Positions 20,598 through 30,984 of a stretch of 42,548 nucleotides of DNA are shown here, one piece after another (the stretch's first letter is position 1; each line of letters starts with the position of its first letter). The stretch is from Tubiluchus corallicola. Its lineage: Eukaryota > Priapulida > Priapulimorpha > Priapulimorphida > Tubiluchidae. A program made the position numbers and the translations under genes. The stretch is taken from the NCBI GenBank assembly GCA_030141605.1, contig JAQGDQ010000280.1:187510-230057 (forward strand), given 5' to 3'. The notes below the pieces were generated by a model. The model had not been told where the DNA came from and ran no database searches. It saw only the letters and a list, made by a program, of their open reading frames with translations.

Positions 20598-20978
20598 AAT
20601 AAGCCTTTTCACAGCTTCAGCGATTGATGAGGATCGTAAAAAAGGTCAAAGGTTAAGTGTACCAGACAACGCATTTGCGTACGCTTGACGACGCTTCGCA
20701 GCCCATGCTATTATAATACTAACAGTTTTAACAGCTAACTAGAACCTTACCTAGTTCATTTTTTCTTGTTCCCAAGCAAGAACCTGTTAGTAAATGACTC
20801 TAGACACAGACTAATGTATAATTAAGTAACTGAAGTATACTGAACTGACGTGGCAGACGGTTTTGCTTTACCAACATGCCACGTGACAGTTGTAGTTAAG
20901 ACGCGTTGCTTTGATACACTTAACCTTTGAGCTGCAGCAACTGCGCGTGCGCACAACAAAAAAGTGAAAAGGCTTATT
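20598..20978 (+). mobile_element. R4 family MITE, copy 4 (best preserved)
   Basis: Left AATAAGCCTTTTCACAGCTT, right GTGAAAAGGCTTATT: clean inverted termini of about 15 bp around a 381-bp body. Internal CACGTGAC E-box and GCGCGTGCGCAC palindrome. No ORF. The interior lacks a transposase, so movement would need an autonomous relative. Confidence 0.8.
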
Positions 20979-21806
20979 GACCATTCAGTCTTGCCTACCG
21001 CTGCCTGGTGCCTCAGTCCACTTGACAGATTGCAAAATCGTACTGTTAGTTTGGTTTGGTCAGATTTGTGGTCAATCCTGTAACCACTTGTTCATCGAAG
21101 ATCTGTTTCTACAACACTGGTACAACGACAAAGCCTTTTTATCACTATCTTATATGTATAGAAAATTTCTTAGGATCTTTTTTTCACTAATTAAAAGTAG
21201 CTTACAAATCAAGTTTTCTTCTTCGGGCTGCTTATCTATGAAATTATTTGGCAGAAAATTGTCTACGTGTTAGCCACAACAATATCCCCGTTCACCGTGT
21301 ATAACCAGCAAGTTGCTTATAAAAAAATAATTTTTCTGGAAATGAATTCATATTTTCATCTTTTAACTGAAGTCCCCTTACCGACCAGTGGTCATTGGCC
21401 TGTTTTGAGCGATGTGCACAAAAAAGCCAAAGAAACGATATCAAGCCATGTGCGTTAGATCACAATTCTAAATTCTTTAATAGTCTCGAGCTGACAGTTA
21501 AGCTTTTGTAAATAACTCAAGAGCACAAAGTAAATAACAGCTAGAACTGCAAAGAAACCAAATCAACGTTCAAAATTCTTCGAAACTGACGGCGTTTTAA
21601 CCTTCATCACAGCTGTGATTTTCTGCATCCAGAAGAGTTGAGAAAGTACTAAACAAGTATCAGTGCAGTGATGTCTTCTTAGTTAACTGATATCGTAATC
21701 AAATGTGTACCGTCTGTGACGTCGTGAACACTAAAAGCGTTTAATTGCTACCATGATGTTTAAGGCTATGATACGTCAAAGCGTCCAGCGTCTGGAAGCC
21801 ATAAAT
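20979..21806. other. Unique sequence, no supported gene
   Basis: Two short frames (20977-21273, 98 codons, from TTG at the R4 edge; 21267-21458, 63 codons) show no domain or splice context. Confidence 0.35.
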
Positions 21807-21942
21807 AAAACGTATTTATTTTCAATGGGTGAGGAAACCAAAGATTTTGGCAACGGGCCCTGGAAACTCTCCTTAAAACGAATTTATTCTCAATGAGTGA
21901 TGCAACCAAAGATTTTGGCAACCGACGCTGGAAACTCTCCTT
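21807..21942 (+). repeat. 68-bp tandem duplication
   Basis: Two units of exactly 68 bp (21807-21874, 21875-21942) sharing AACCAAAGATTTTGGCAAC and GGAAACTCTCCTT. GCGTCCAGCGTCTG words lie on both sides (21781, 21958). Confidence 0.9.
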
Positions 21943-22123
21943 ATCTTTGAGTGTCAGGCGTCCAGCGTCTGTTCCTCAACCAGCCAATAATGATTGGGCC
22001 AGAGAATTATTACATGAATCAAAAACGTAAAAAAGAATGCACTGCAAAAACGACATCGTCCATTTTGTCTTTTTGCGAAGAACACAGACCTTGGATAGCA
22101 GAACCTATGTTGTTAACTTGCTA

Positions 22124-22470
22124 CCCAGTGAATGATAGACGTTGGATGCTATAGTAGCCAGTAGCCAGACCTTGGACGCTGTGGTAGCCAGCAGCCAGAC
22201 CCTGGACGCTGTGGTACCCAGTAGCCAGACCCTGGATGCTGTGGTACCCAGTTGCCAGACCCTGGATGCTGTGGTAGCCAGCAGCCAGACCATGGACGCT
22301 GTGGTAGCCAGCAGCCAGACCCTGGATGCTGTGGTAGCCAGCAGCCAGACCCTGGACGCTGTGGTAGCCAGCAGCCAGACCCTAGCCACTCTACTAGCCA
22401 GATGCTGGACACTATGTGGTAGCCAGCAACCAGACGCTGGACACTGTGGTAGCCAGCAGCCAGATGTCGG
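22124..22470 (+). repeat. 30-bp GC-rich minisatellite
   Basis: About eleven copies of a 30-bp unit built on GCTGTGGTAGCCAGCAGCCA then GACCCTGGAC. The unit is a multiple of three, so frames of 94-114 codons stay open on both strands, giving LDAVVASSQT-like repeats on the plus strand. I consider them artefacts, since there is no start context, signal sequence or unique flanking coding sequence. Confidence 0.93.
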
Positions 22471-23185
22471 ACGATCATGGGCTTAAGGCAACTCTTTGCT
22501 AAATTTTTACTGACTTTGTTTTAAATGGTTTCCAGTTTAACCTGAAGCCAGACAGACTAATATGACAGGATTCATTAACCATTATAGTACGCAGTGAGCC
22601 TCAACTAGCTGTTTGTTTGAACTGCATAGTGACACGCAGACAGATATTAATCTCAATCTGATTGGATCATCACAGTATGAGCTGTTAGCTTCAGGCAGTG
22701 TAACTTGTCTTGTTTCATTAAATATAGACACTAACGTAATCAGCATAGCAGTGTCAATAGAGACATATTAATACTTGTGTAAATGTATATATGACGCAAT
22801 GTAAAAATGCTTAGCTTGCTAGCATGTGCTAGAACTCTACACTCCTCTTTAGGATTGTGGGATCATTTTTGTATTTTGGGGGGTTGCTTATGATAATAAT
22901 GTTGACTGCATAATGTATTTTGAATATTTTCTATAAAGGTTATTAGTAATATAATAAACTGTCTACCAAAATGCAATACATTGATCAGTTAGTATAATGG
23001 TGAGAATATAAACAAATAAATAGCTGTTTCGTAATAATTGCTGAAATTGTCTAAACCGATATTTCATTTCGTATTGCAGGTTAAAGAAATTATTATGATT
23101 TGCTAACAATTAGCTGAGCAACTGGCTGGCTGGTTAATTGGTTACCTGGATGCAAGTTTGACTTCACTAAGTGATCGATAGTTGA
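22471..23185. other. Unique AT-rich sequence, no gene seen
   Basis: Nothing recognisable on either strand. Confidence 0.4.
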
Positions 23186-23290
23186 TTTATTGACTGACTG
23201 ACTAACTGACCGATTGAACTATTGACCGACCGACCGACTGATTGACTGATTGAGTGTCTGAACCAACCAACTCACTGACTCACTGATAAC
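23186..23290 (+). repeat. Degenerate (TGAC)n tetranucleotide array
   Basis: TGACTGACTGACTAACTGAC and GACCGACCGACCGACTGATT with decay to either side. Confidence 0.8.
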
Positions 23291-23515
23291 CGATCAATTA
23301 GTCGTATATTGATTAATTGCAAAACTACAGGCTATTAAGATGATTATAACTCCAAAAACAGATTAAGGAAAATTATTTTTAATTGCAAGAAGCACAGAAA
23401 TTACGGTAATTTAATAATTTGATTCTTTTCTGACGATTTTAGTTACCCAGGCAGTTTTTTAGAGGAACATTTTTGTTTATTTTAAAAACGTTTACGTTAA
23501 AACATCACAACTATA

Positions 23516-23760
23516 TTAGATCTTTTAATTTACAAAGTTAAAAAACCAGTCAAACGTTTTGACAGACCTACTACAGTCAACCACTGTAAAAATTTCCCAC
23601 TGATGATGACAGCAGTAGCTCTGTCGAAACGTTTGACGTGATTTTTTAACTATGTAAATTAGGTTTTAACAATGTTATGAAATTTCCCACTGATGATGAC
23701 AGTAGTAGTTATGTCCAAACGTTTTGACATGATTATTTAACTATGTAAATTAAAAGTTTT
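23516..23760 (+). repeat. Inverted/tandem repeat with hammerhead-ribozyme-like core
   Basis: Two 90-bp tandem units start at 23600 and 23690 (ACTGATGATGACAGYAGTAG). An inverted copy of their right half lies at 23522-23567, so 23522-23567 can pair with 23621-23663. The first unit reads CTGATGA, one extra T, GACAG, loop CAGTAGCT, CTGTC, GAAA, followed by CGTTTGAC. CUGAUGA, a stem and GAAA is the conserved core of hammerhead ribozymes, which are known from Penelope-like elements and retrozymes. The extra T, and a poor stem I, argue for a decayed or coincidental core. The second unit has CAAA in place of GAAA. Confidence 0.4.
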
Positions 23761-24109
23761 AATAAAGTTGCGGTGTTTTAACTGTAAATTTTTCTTTATG
23801 GAAGCACATTGTGCGAATGTAATTAGTAAGTTATAATTCTCTAATCAGATAATTACTGGGCAGGTCGTACAGCAGTACAGCGGCTTATGTAATCTGTTGA
23901 CCTGTTCAAGTAAACAAGACGAGCTAAATGTCAAAAACAAAAAGCAAGTAACGTAATGACAAAACCGGTAACATAACAATGCATCATTCATCGAGTTTAA
24001 TTAGACACGCAAAAACTGCAGACTAGTGTGAAAGCACAGCTAAACAGTTTTTTACGTAAAGGCGGATGTAACGTAATGTTTAGCCAAACCTACGTAGCGT
24101 TTTGTTCAG

Positions 24110-24648
24110 TTAAAGGAAAAGACAACTCACTTAGCATGTTGGGTTTATTTTTCTCCTCTTGAATTCAGAAAAATATAACAAAGAAATTAGCAAAAACTGT
24201 CTATAAAGCAGAAAGTTAATTTCTACTGCCACTGAATAGGAGTTTTCAGGTGGGTGGTAGTTGCTGTTTACTTGAAAATTATGACGTAACTGGTGGACTT
24301 CTTGACTTTCTTAAGCACATCGAGTTTTTCCGCTGCTTAAACTAATTCTAAATTTCTGCAGATTATCGAATGTTCATGCAGAAATATCACAAAATTAGCT
24401 GTGTCATTTTTTGCAAGAACTTTTTTATACTTTGCGCTGATTTTTTTCAGCCGATGAATGACGTCATTGGTGGAAGAATGGGCATTCAAAATGGGAGCGC
24501 CCTAGCAGGAGATGATCACAACTTTAAAGTGATTTTACTAATTACACGAAATGTTTATCACACACTTCTATTAATAAATCCTGCTTAATGCTTTTTCATG
24601 AACTTGGAAATAAGCTTGGCTTCCCAGAAGGCTTGACCTTTCCTTTAA
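24110..24648 (+). mobile_element. R2 family TTAA-type MITE, copy B
   Basis: Flanking TTAA at 24110-24113 and 24645-24648. Ends AGGAAAAGACAACTCAC and, reverse-complemented, AGGAAAGGTCAAGCCTTC share the AGGAAAR-GWCAA core. Length 531 bp between the tetranucleotides. Internal CCGATGAATGACGTCATTGG (CRE palindrome at 24459-24466) and ATGGGAGCGCCC. Short frames inside are not coding. Confidence 0.8.
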
Positions 24649-25075
24649 CTACACCTGAACGACTATTACTGTCTTTCGTAAACATTCCGACTCGTAGAGT
24701 TTGTTTTGAACAATTTTTTGTCAAAATCATTTTGGGACAAAGCTCAGGTAGTTTATACATGCATAACTGCAACTGTGTCTTTTACATAGAAGTTTCGCAT
24801 TGAACAGACATCACATAATGTTCTTGTGTTCCTTTTCAGTAGAATCCAGAGTGCTTCGTCATCTCATGAGCCGAATCTCCACAAGCCACTCTTCCTACTC
24901 TTTTGAACATTCTTTTATCCATCACTTCTATCATTACTTTGCACAACTCTTTTTTTAAATTGCCTAGAACCTTCGGTTTTTTTTGTTCTTTTTTTCTCAC
25001 TATCTGGACGTGTTTATAATGGTGCAAGCACCTAACAAGTTTTACTTCTGGTTCTTGCCATTTATTATATTGCAC
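24649..25075. other. Unique sequence, no gene seen
   Basis: A 79-codon minus-strand frame (24836-25075) has no recognisable motif. Pyrimidine-rich on the plus strand. Confidence 0.35.
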
Positions 25076-25089
25076 GCTGTCATATAGTC

Positions 25090-25185
25090 ATTATTATTAA
25101 TATCTATTTTTTTCCCAGTGTTTCTTGATATTGTATTTGTATTTCCACTTCCAAATAAATTTATTATTATTCTTATTATAAGACT
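25090..25185 (+). repeat. Probable retroelement 3' tail, AATAAA plus (ATT)n
   Basis: TTCCAAATAAATTTATTATT followed by ATTCTTATTATAAG is typical of LINE/SINE 3' ends. The body upstream shows no recognisable coding remnant. Confidence 0.3.
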
Positions 25186-25587
25186 CCATTAACTATAGTA
25201 TCAAAAAATAACTAATATGAAAAGATCAAACAACACGTATTATTAACGTTGACCCAGCGGTCTGTAGTTAATGGCAGATCAAAACCTGTCATGCATTAAC
25301 ATCATATTAACAAATTAAAACCCACCACACACAAAACACTCAAGTCACTAACACAAAACATCCATAAAATACCTAATTTGAATTTCCATTTGTAAATATT
25401 GTAAAGTTTTAAAGTCTTAAATGTATTTTAAGCTTGAGTGTAATTAATTATAATATGACTTGTGTTTTTAAATGTAAATTCATTTTTAACACCATTGCTC
25501 ACAGCAGTGGAAACACTGATTACACTATCAATTTTTGCAAGGCAGTTTACAGTTCATCAATGTGTAATTTTAGCAGCAATAAAGAAT

Positions 25588-25588
25588 T

Positions 25589-25620
<32 letters not shown>

Positions 25621-26046
25621 GTCATTGTCATTGTCATTGTCATTGTCATTGTCATTATCATTATCATTATCATTATCATTATCATTATCATTATCATTAT
25701 CATTATCATTATCATTATCATATCATTATATTATATTATCATTATCATTATCATTGTCATTGTCATTGTCATTGTCATTATCATTATCATTATCATTATC
25801 ATTATCATTATCATTATCATTATCATTATCATTATCATTATCATTATCATTATCATTATCATTATCATTATCATTATCATTATCATTATCATTATCATTA
25901 TCATTATCATTATCATTATCAATATCATTATCATTATCATTATCATTATCATTATCATTATCATTATCATTATCATTATCATTATCATTATCATTATCAT
26001 TATCATTATCATTATCATTATCATTATCATTATCATTATCATTATC

Positions 26047-26073
<27 letters not shown>
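25588..26073 (+). repeat. (CATTAT)n hexanucleotide array, about 490 bp
   Basis: Begins just after AATAAAGAATTTTATTATT, like a retroelement tail. CATTAT units dominate. Two blocks of CATTGT variants occur (about 25615-25650 and 25753-25775), separated by an interruption CATATCATTATATTATATT near 25720, which suggests that a block was duplicated. Long frames (His-Tyr, Ile, Ser-Leu, Asn-Asp repeats) are artefacts. Confidence 0.97.
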
Positions 26074-26077
<4 letters not shown>

Positions 26078-26179
26078 CTATTAAGATATATGATTAATTG
26101 GGTACGAAATACATACAACTAGAGTCAAACAAGGACACATCAGAAAAAAAGATGTATATATAGCAGACATATATTATAT

Positions 26180-26411
26180 AAATAAATTAATAATGTATGT
26201 ATTAAATAAAATTAATATTTTTCAGCGGTTCATATAAATAAATAAAAATAAACTATAGCTAAGTATTATTTTAAAGCAGAGTCTGTAGAGTAAATAAATA
26301 AATAATGTATAATTGTTGTATTAAATAAAATTAACATTTTAAGCGGTTTGTATAAAATAAATAAAAATAAACTATTGGTAAGTACTATTTTAAAGCAGAG
26401 TATGTAGAGAT
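26180..26411 (+). repeat. 112-bp tandem duplication
   Basis: Two units, starting at 26180 and 26292, share GTATTAAATAAAATTAAYAT, AAATAAAAATAAACTAT and TATTTTAAAGCAGAGT. Confidence 0.85.
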
Positions 26412-27270
26412 AAACAAAATTTCCAAATACATGCAATTATAAGTGAAGATGTGGATAAATAAGCTTAATTCGTACAAAACTAGTTAAATTTTCGCTAATA
26501 CACATACATTTACATAGTGTTCGTAGTTTATGCTATTTCCATACCACTATTACTAAATTCTACAATCTATTTCTATTCTATTTCTAAATAAAAAACTAAA
26601 GTTATATAAGCCATGCGGTTAATAGTAATAGCAATACGTATCAAAAATCTAACGGATCAAAAAAATCATAAATATAGTGGTGAACTGCACAATTTGTTGT
26701 AATCAAACGTAATACGAATTAAATTTAAACAGGTTTTTTTCCAAAAAGATACCAGAAGCCTAATTATCGTTTTAAGCGCAAATTTCAAAAGCGATTTCTT
26801 AATTTAGTCAAAGAACTTAGTCTAATTTAGTCTAATCTCACATAATTTAGTCTACAAAGTAAAATAGTTTCTAGAACAACGCACCTTTACTACAAAGTGG
26901 TTTTTGAATCCTAGTAACCTGGTTAAACTTGGAGTAGACAAGATCACAAAGATGAGTATGGCTTCCCAGCGGCTTCCATGCAAACAATAATGACAGAGAA
27001 AAACAAGTTCACGTCCTATTGGCCGAGATTACTCCAAGGTGTAACTGTTGCTACACGTAGGAGGGGTTATTGCAGTTCAGAGAATTATTCGTTTCAAAAA
27101 CGCTAAAGGTTATTTAAAATACATAATAAACAACATAATTTGTGTCATAGAAAAGACGCATGCTATTTTACTGGACCCAGAAACCTTTCCTGCTGCACTG
27201 CAATTGTTATTTACACAGTTTTCTAGGATTAATCAAGAATTTTAGATGAATAACTTAAAATAGGAAAATG
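26412..27270. other. Unique AT-rich sequence, no supported gene
   Basis: TAATTTAGTCTA words repeat at 26800-26852. A 65-codon frame (27048-27245, non-ATG start) has no recognisable motif. Confidence 0.35.
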
Positions 27271-27670
27271 AAAGGAGTTTTCATTTTCCCACAGAATTTA
27301 AATACAGTAACCCCTACCCTACCCCAAGCTTTAACCCAAACCTTAAGCCTAATCCTAAAATTAACCCTAACCCTAACCCTAACCCTAACCCCAACCCCAA
27401 CCCTAACCCTAACCCTAACCCTAACCTTAACCCAATTCTAACCCTAATCCTAACCCTAACCCTAATCCTAATCCTAACCCTAACCCTACCCCAAGCTATA
27501 ACCCTAACCTTAATCCTAATCCTAACCCTAACCTTAATCCTAATCCTAACCCTAACCCTAACCTTAAGCCTTATCCTAACCCTAATCCTAACCCTAATCC
27601 TAATCCTAATCATAATCTGCTGCACTAACTAATTTCCTGTGAGTGGGAGAATTAAAAACTTTAGCCAAAA
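27271..27670 (+). mobile_element. R6 element, copy 2, with internal telomere-like array
   Basis: Left end AAAGGAGTTTTCATTTTCCC and right end (reverse complement) AAAGTTTTTAATTCTCCCAC are inverted copies. Both ends match copy 1 at 3724-3850, including ACTAATTTCCTGTGAG and CTTTAGCCAAA on the right. The interior, 27304-27610, is (CCCTAA)n with CCTAAT and CCCCAA variants. Arg/Val- and Leu/Gly-rich frames on the minus strand come from the array. Confidence 0.75.
27304..27610 (+). repeat. Telomere-like (CCCTAA)n array, degenerate
   Basis: CCCTAA, CCTAAT and related 6-mers, equivalent to TTAGGG on the minus strand, the canonical metazoan telomere repeat. Variants are interspersed throughout, unlike a telomerase-fresh tract. 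Confidence 0.9.
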
Positions 27671-28365
27671 AAATTATGATTTTTCTGCTCAACTAAACGC
27701 GCAGAGAAATTCTATAAGCTAGTTACATTTTTGATCAAAACTGAAGCTTCTTAAAGACACCTTAGCATTTGGCTGTTCTGCTATGAGCTTCAGAACATCA
27801 TTGCCAGAGCACATCGCCATTGTGCTCTTGCACCAGAAGACACACATAAACAGAGCAGAAACAGTTTTCGCGTTCGGAAAAGTGAGAAAATAACGACATT
27901 AGAACTACACAACTTTGCCCTATGGTATAACGTGTAAAACATGTGGCGCCATCAATTGATAAAAACGATGAATTATCACAGCTGCCGCCTATTTAATACT
28001 GTAAAGACTCGAAGCAAAGTGCTTTGAAACTAAATTCGGTTTTGACTAACTCTTAGTCATCGTCGCTGTGAAACTGATTCGAATTCAACTCTCATCTTCG
28101 CAGCATCAGCACCAGCAGCAGCAGCATCTGATTACAAAGCGCACTGATTGCCAGTCTCTCGATTCATCAGCATCTTGGTCCAACCCACTAGCATTGTCAA
28201 GCAAGCAAGCCATGGCGGCCGAGCGTCTGACACGCAAAATGAAATTCTCTTTGAATAATACTGAGTGCAGGACAGACATGACACAAGGGGAATAATAAAA
28301 AATGCACGTGTAAGGCCTATATTTGAAGCAACTAAACAACTATAGAGGGCGCTTGATCTAAAAAT
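27671..28365. other. Unique sequence with a small Kozak-context ORF, gene unproven
   Basis: 28080-28300 is less AT-rich and non-repetitive. A 27-codon frame begins at GCCATGG (28212) and ends at TAA (28293-28295), inside a longer open frame from 28068 with a His/Gln-rich stretch. No domain, splice partner or homology is visible, so I do not call a gene. Confidence 0.25.
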
Positions 28366-29069
28366 TTAAAGGAAAGAACAAATCACTTAATATGTTGGGT
28401 TTATTTTACTGTTATCACTTAGACTTAGAAAAATAAAACAAAGAAATTTACAGAGAAAATGCCTAAAAAGCATAAATTTAAAATATACTACCTCTGAATA
28501 GAAATTTTCAGACGTGGTGGTTGCCGCCATTTACTTAAAAATCATGACGTAACTGGGTGACTTTTCGTGAGCGAGTCGTGGCTTTGCATAAGCGACTGCT
28601 ACTTAAACAAATTCAAAATTCCCCCAGATTAGCCTAATGTTCACAAAAAATATTACAAAATTAACTATCTAATTTTTTTGTAAAAACTTCTTATACTTTT
28701 GATGAAGATTGACAGTGCGCTGCTTTTGTTCAAGACGAATGACGTCATTGGAAGAAGAATGGACATTGAAAATGGGAGCGCCCAAGCATGAGGTGATCGT
28801 GACTTTCCAGCAATTTAAAAATAATACAAAATTAACAATCTATTTTTTGTGAAAACTTCTTTTGATGAAGATCGACAGTGTGCTGCTTTTTTTCAAGATG
28901 AATGACGTCATTGGAAGAATGAGCATTTAGAATGAAGCATGAAGTGATCGCGACTTTCCAGCAATTTAATAGTTATAAGAGGTGCTTATTGCAGTTTTAT
29001 TGCTAAATCATTTTAACATTTTTTGCGAACATAGAAATAAACGTCTCAGAAGACTTGCCCTTTCGTTTA
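28366..29069 (+). mobile_element. R2 family TTAA-type MITE, copy C, with internal duplication
   Basis: Flanked by TTAA at 28366-28369 and 29066-29069. Left end AGGAAAGAACAAATCAC; right end, reverse-complemented, ACGAAAGGGCAAGTCTTC. Longer than copy B because a block of about 150-170 bp (28649-28819) is repeated at 28820-28969, each holding TGACGTCA (28740-28747 and 28903-28910). Confidence 0.8.
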
Positions 29070-29084
29070 AGCACTAATTTACTA

Positions 29085-29330
29085 CTAATTTAAGTAAATG
29101 TTAAACTATGTCCCAAAAAACTCTCCAAGCAAAATTATATTACTCAGCATTTCTCTTACCTGCTTGAAAGACTTAGGTAATAAGAAAAAATATTAATTAT
29201 TTAAAAGGTTTTGACCAATTGGTAAAATGCCACTGGCTCACCCACGGGGGGGGGTGCACCACTCAAGACGAATTTTTTAAGCTTTACGTAAATAGAGGGA
29301 TTTCTTGTGCTGTAAGACTAATATATCATA
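29085..29330 (+). repeat. R3 family dispersed repeat, copy e (internally deleted)
   Basis: GTTAAACTATGTCCCAAAAA and AAATTATATTACTCAGC match the R3 left part, up to GGTGCACCACTC. The sequence then jumps to CAAGACGAATTTTTTAAGC, a landmark near the R3 right end. A run of G (29246-29254) sits at the junction region. Confidence 0.6.
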
Positions 29331-29589
29331 AAACTTGTAAGAATCACACAGACAACTATGCAAACACGCTAATGAAAAGAAGCATGTGTATTCCCCACGG
29401 AACATGATTGGCTATTATTTCTATTGGATTTGCCATCCAAAAATAAGCTAACGAGCACCAATAAGCAGATCTTAATTAGCTGCTGATGACGTCAATAATA
29501 ATTATTATTAATAGAAAGCAATATTGCGTAGATCTGTAGTAAATTTTCAAGCTCTTTACAGGAACCATGGTGGCAAGCATGAAAGATAC

Positions 29590-29835
29590 TGGAAAACTTT
29601 GTGTTGCACTGTCAATTGTATCAACAAACTAGGGTTGTTGTGTTTGATAAACTAAATGAAATACTTCAGCCTGAAAACCTTAATATAGCTGCCTTAGGAA
29701 CAGATGTTCTGTTGAAGTTGTTAGTGGTTGGAAAAGATGAATTTATTTATGTAGTTAATTGTAAAATATTCTAATGTAGACATGACTTTACATTTCGTAC
29801 TAAGTGCTTCCAGTAGTTTCTATCTGATATGAGAC
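29590..29835 (+). pseudogene. LINE ORF2 C-terminal remnant, second copy
   Basis: Nearly identical over most of its length to about 570-805: CAACAAACTAGGGTTGTTGT, AACCTTAATATAGCTGCC and GAAGTTGTTAGTGGTTGG. The frame encodes the tail after the Cys/His region but carries a stop (TAA) at about 29773, where the first copy has CGA. Similarity ends soon after the ORF stop, so the 3' UTRs differ or were lost. A dead retrocopy. Confidence 0.75.
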
Positions 29836-30984
29836 ACATGAAAGATAAGAACTGCAAAACTTCTGTTGAACTGCACACATTCTTCATTAAACGTGCAACA
29901 GCATAGCAAAGCAACAGGTATATGCTGGTTCTGTTTGGTAGTGTTTGTCTGTATTATGGTTTTATCTGTTACATATTTTCCATATTGTTAAATTGACATT
30001 CCATTGTTTGTGCAAATTGTATCACAACTGGACTATGTTAAAAGCTATACGTTTTCCCAACACAAGTTAAATGTTTGCTTTTTATAACATTAGTTATGCA
30101 CTGTTAGTCCATTTCATATTTTACTATTTATTTTAGTACAAGAAACCTGGAGCGCGCTCTACATTTCAAGTGTGCAACCAATTTCAAAGCAATTATAATT
30201 AATACAGAAAACAGCGGGTCGAAAATATGTAAAGAATGCAAATATTCTGCAGTTAAACACGAGAAATAAACACGAAAAACCTACGAATCCAAATATACAG
30301 ACAGGCTGCTGAAAAAAATAATCAGACGCCCGCTTCAAAAAAAATTTAATCATGGAAAGTCTCTAGTAAACATTATTTCAATAATCTTCTCGACCGAACT
30401 CTAGTAAAAGCCAGAAACTTCGTTTTTCAAGTTTTTGCAGACAACCACCTAATTTCTATATCTTATTTACACAGAAATATTTGACCAACTCACCTTTTTA
30501 CGTAATAATCAGCACGGAGGCTTAACTCCAAAGTTATTTTACACAAAGTTTAATTAGAGAACACGCTGTGATGCAATCGTTAAGGAAAATCACGTTCACT
30601 TTCGACGCTTTATTTTTTCATGAATTTAGAGAAAGATAAGATAAACCAAATCTTAGCGCAGAGCAGCAACTTAGCACAGACGAAGAAACCACTAACCTAG
30701 AAGAAACCACTAACCTAGCGCATTACGACAATGCGTGTCTATCGACCTCCAGGCCCGTTTCTCGCCCTCATCTAATTACTTATCCACAGCATCAGCAACA
30801 GCGGCAGGATGGATGACTTACCAACACATAACGCATGTATCAGTCAAGGATAAATCAATGGTAATTCATCATTCCAAACTAGACACTTTTCATTTGTTTC
30901 TCATCACGAGGGGAAAGAATGCTTATTGTGTGCCGCCATCGTGCTGTACGAAGCAAATTATATTAAACTCTTATTAAATTTTGT
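29836..30984. other. Unique AT-rich sequence, no gene seen
   Basis: Short frames (for example 30159-30353 minus and 30735-30977 plus) have no recognisable motif. The word GAAGAAACCACTAACCTAG is repeated at about 30682-30716. Confidence 0.35.

Noticed and set aside
22105-22486. Repeat protein encoded by the 30-bp minisatellite
   Set aside because: Several frames on both strands are equally open, as expected of a 30-bp unit. Nothing singles out one as real.
25434-26122. Long ORFs (up to 216 codons) with His-Tyr, Ile, Ser-Leu or Asn-Asp repeats
   Set aside because: They are translations of the CATTAT hexamer array. All frames are open because the unit is six bases and contains no stop.
27304-27610. 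Interstitial telomere or chromosome-fusion scar
   Set aside because: The array lies between inverted ends that also occur at 3724-3850, so it belongs to a mobile element.
28212-28295. Small gene starting at GCCATGG
   Set aside because: Only 27 codons, with no motif, no splice partner and no conserved context visible.
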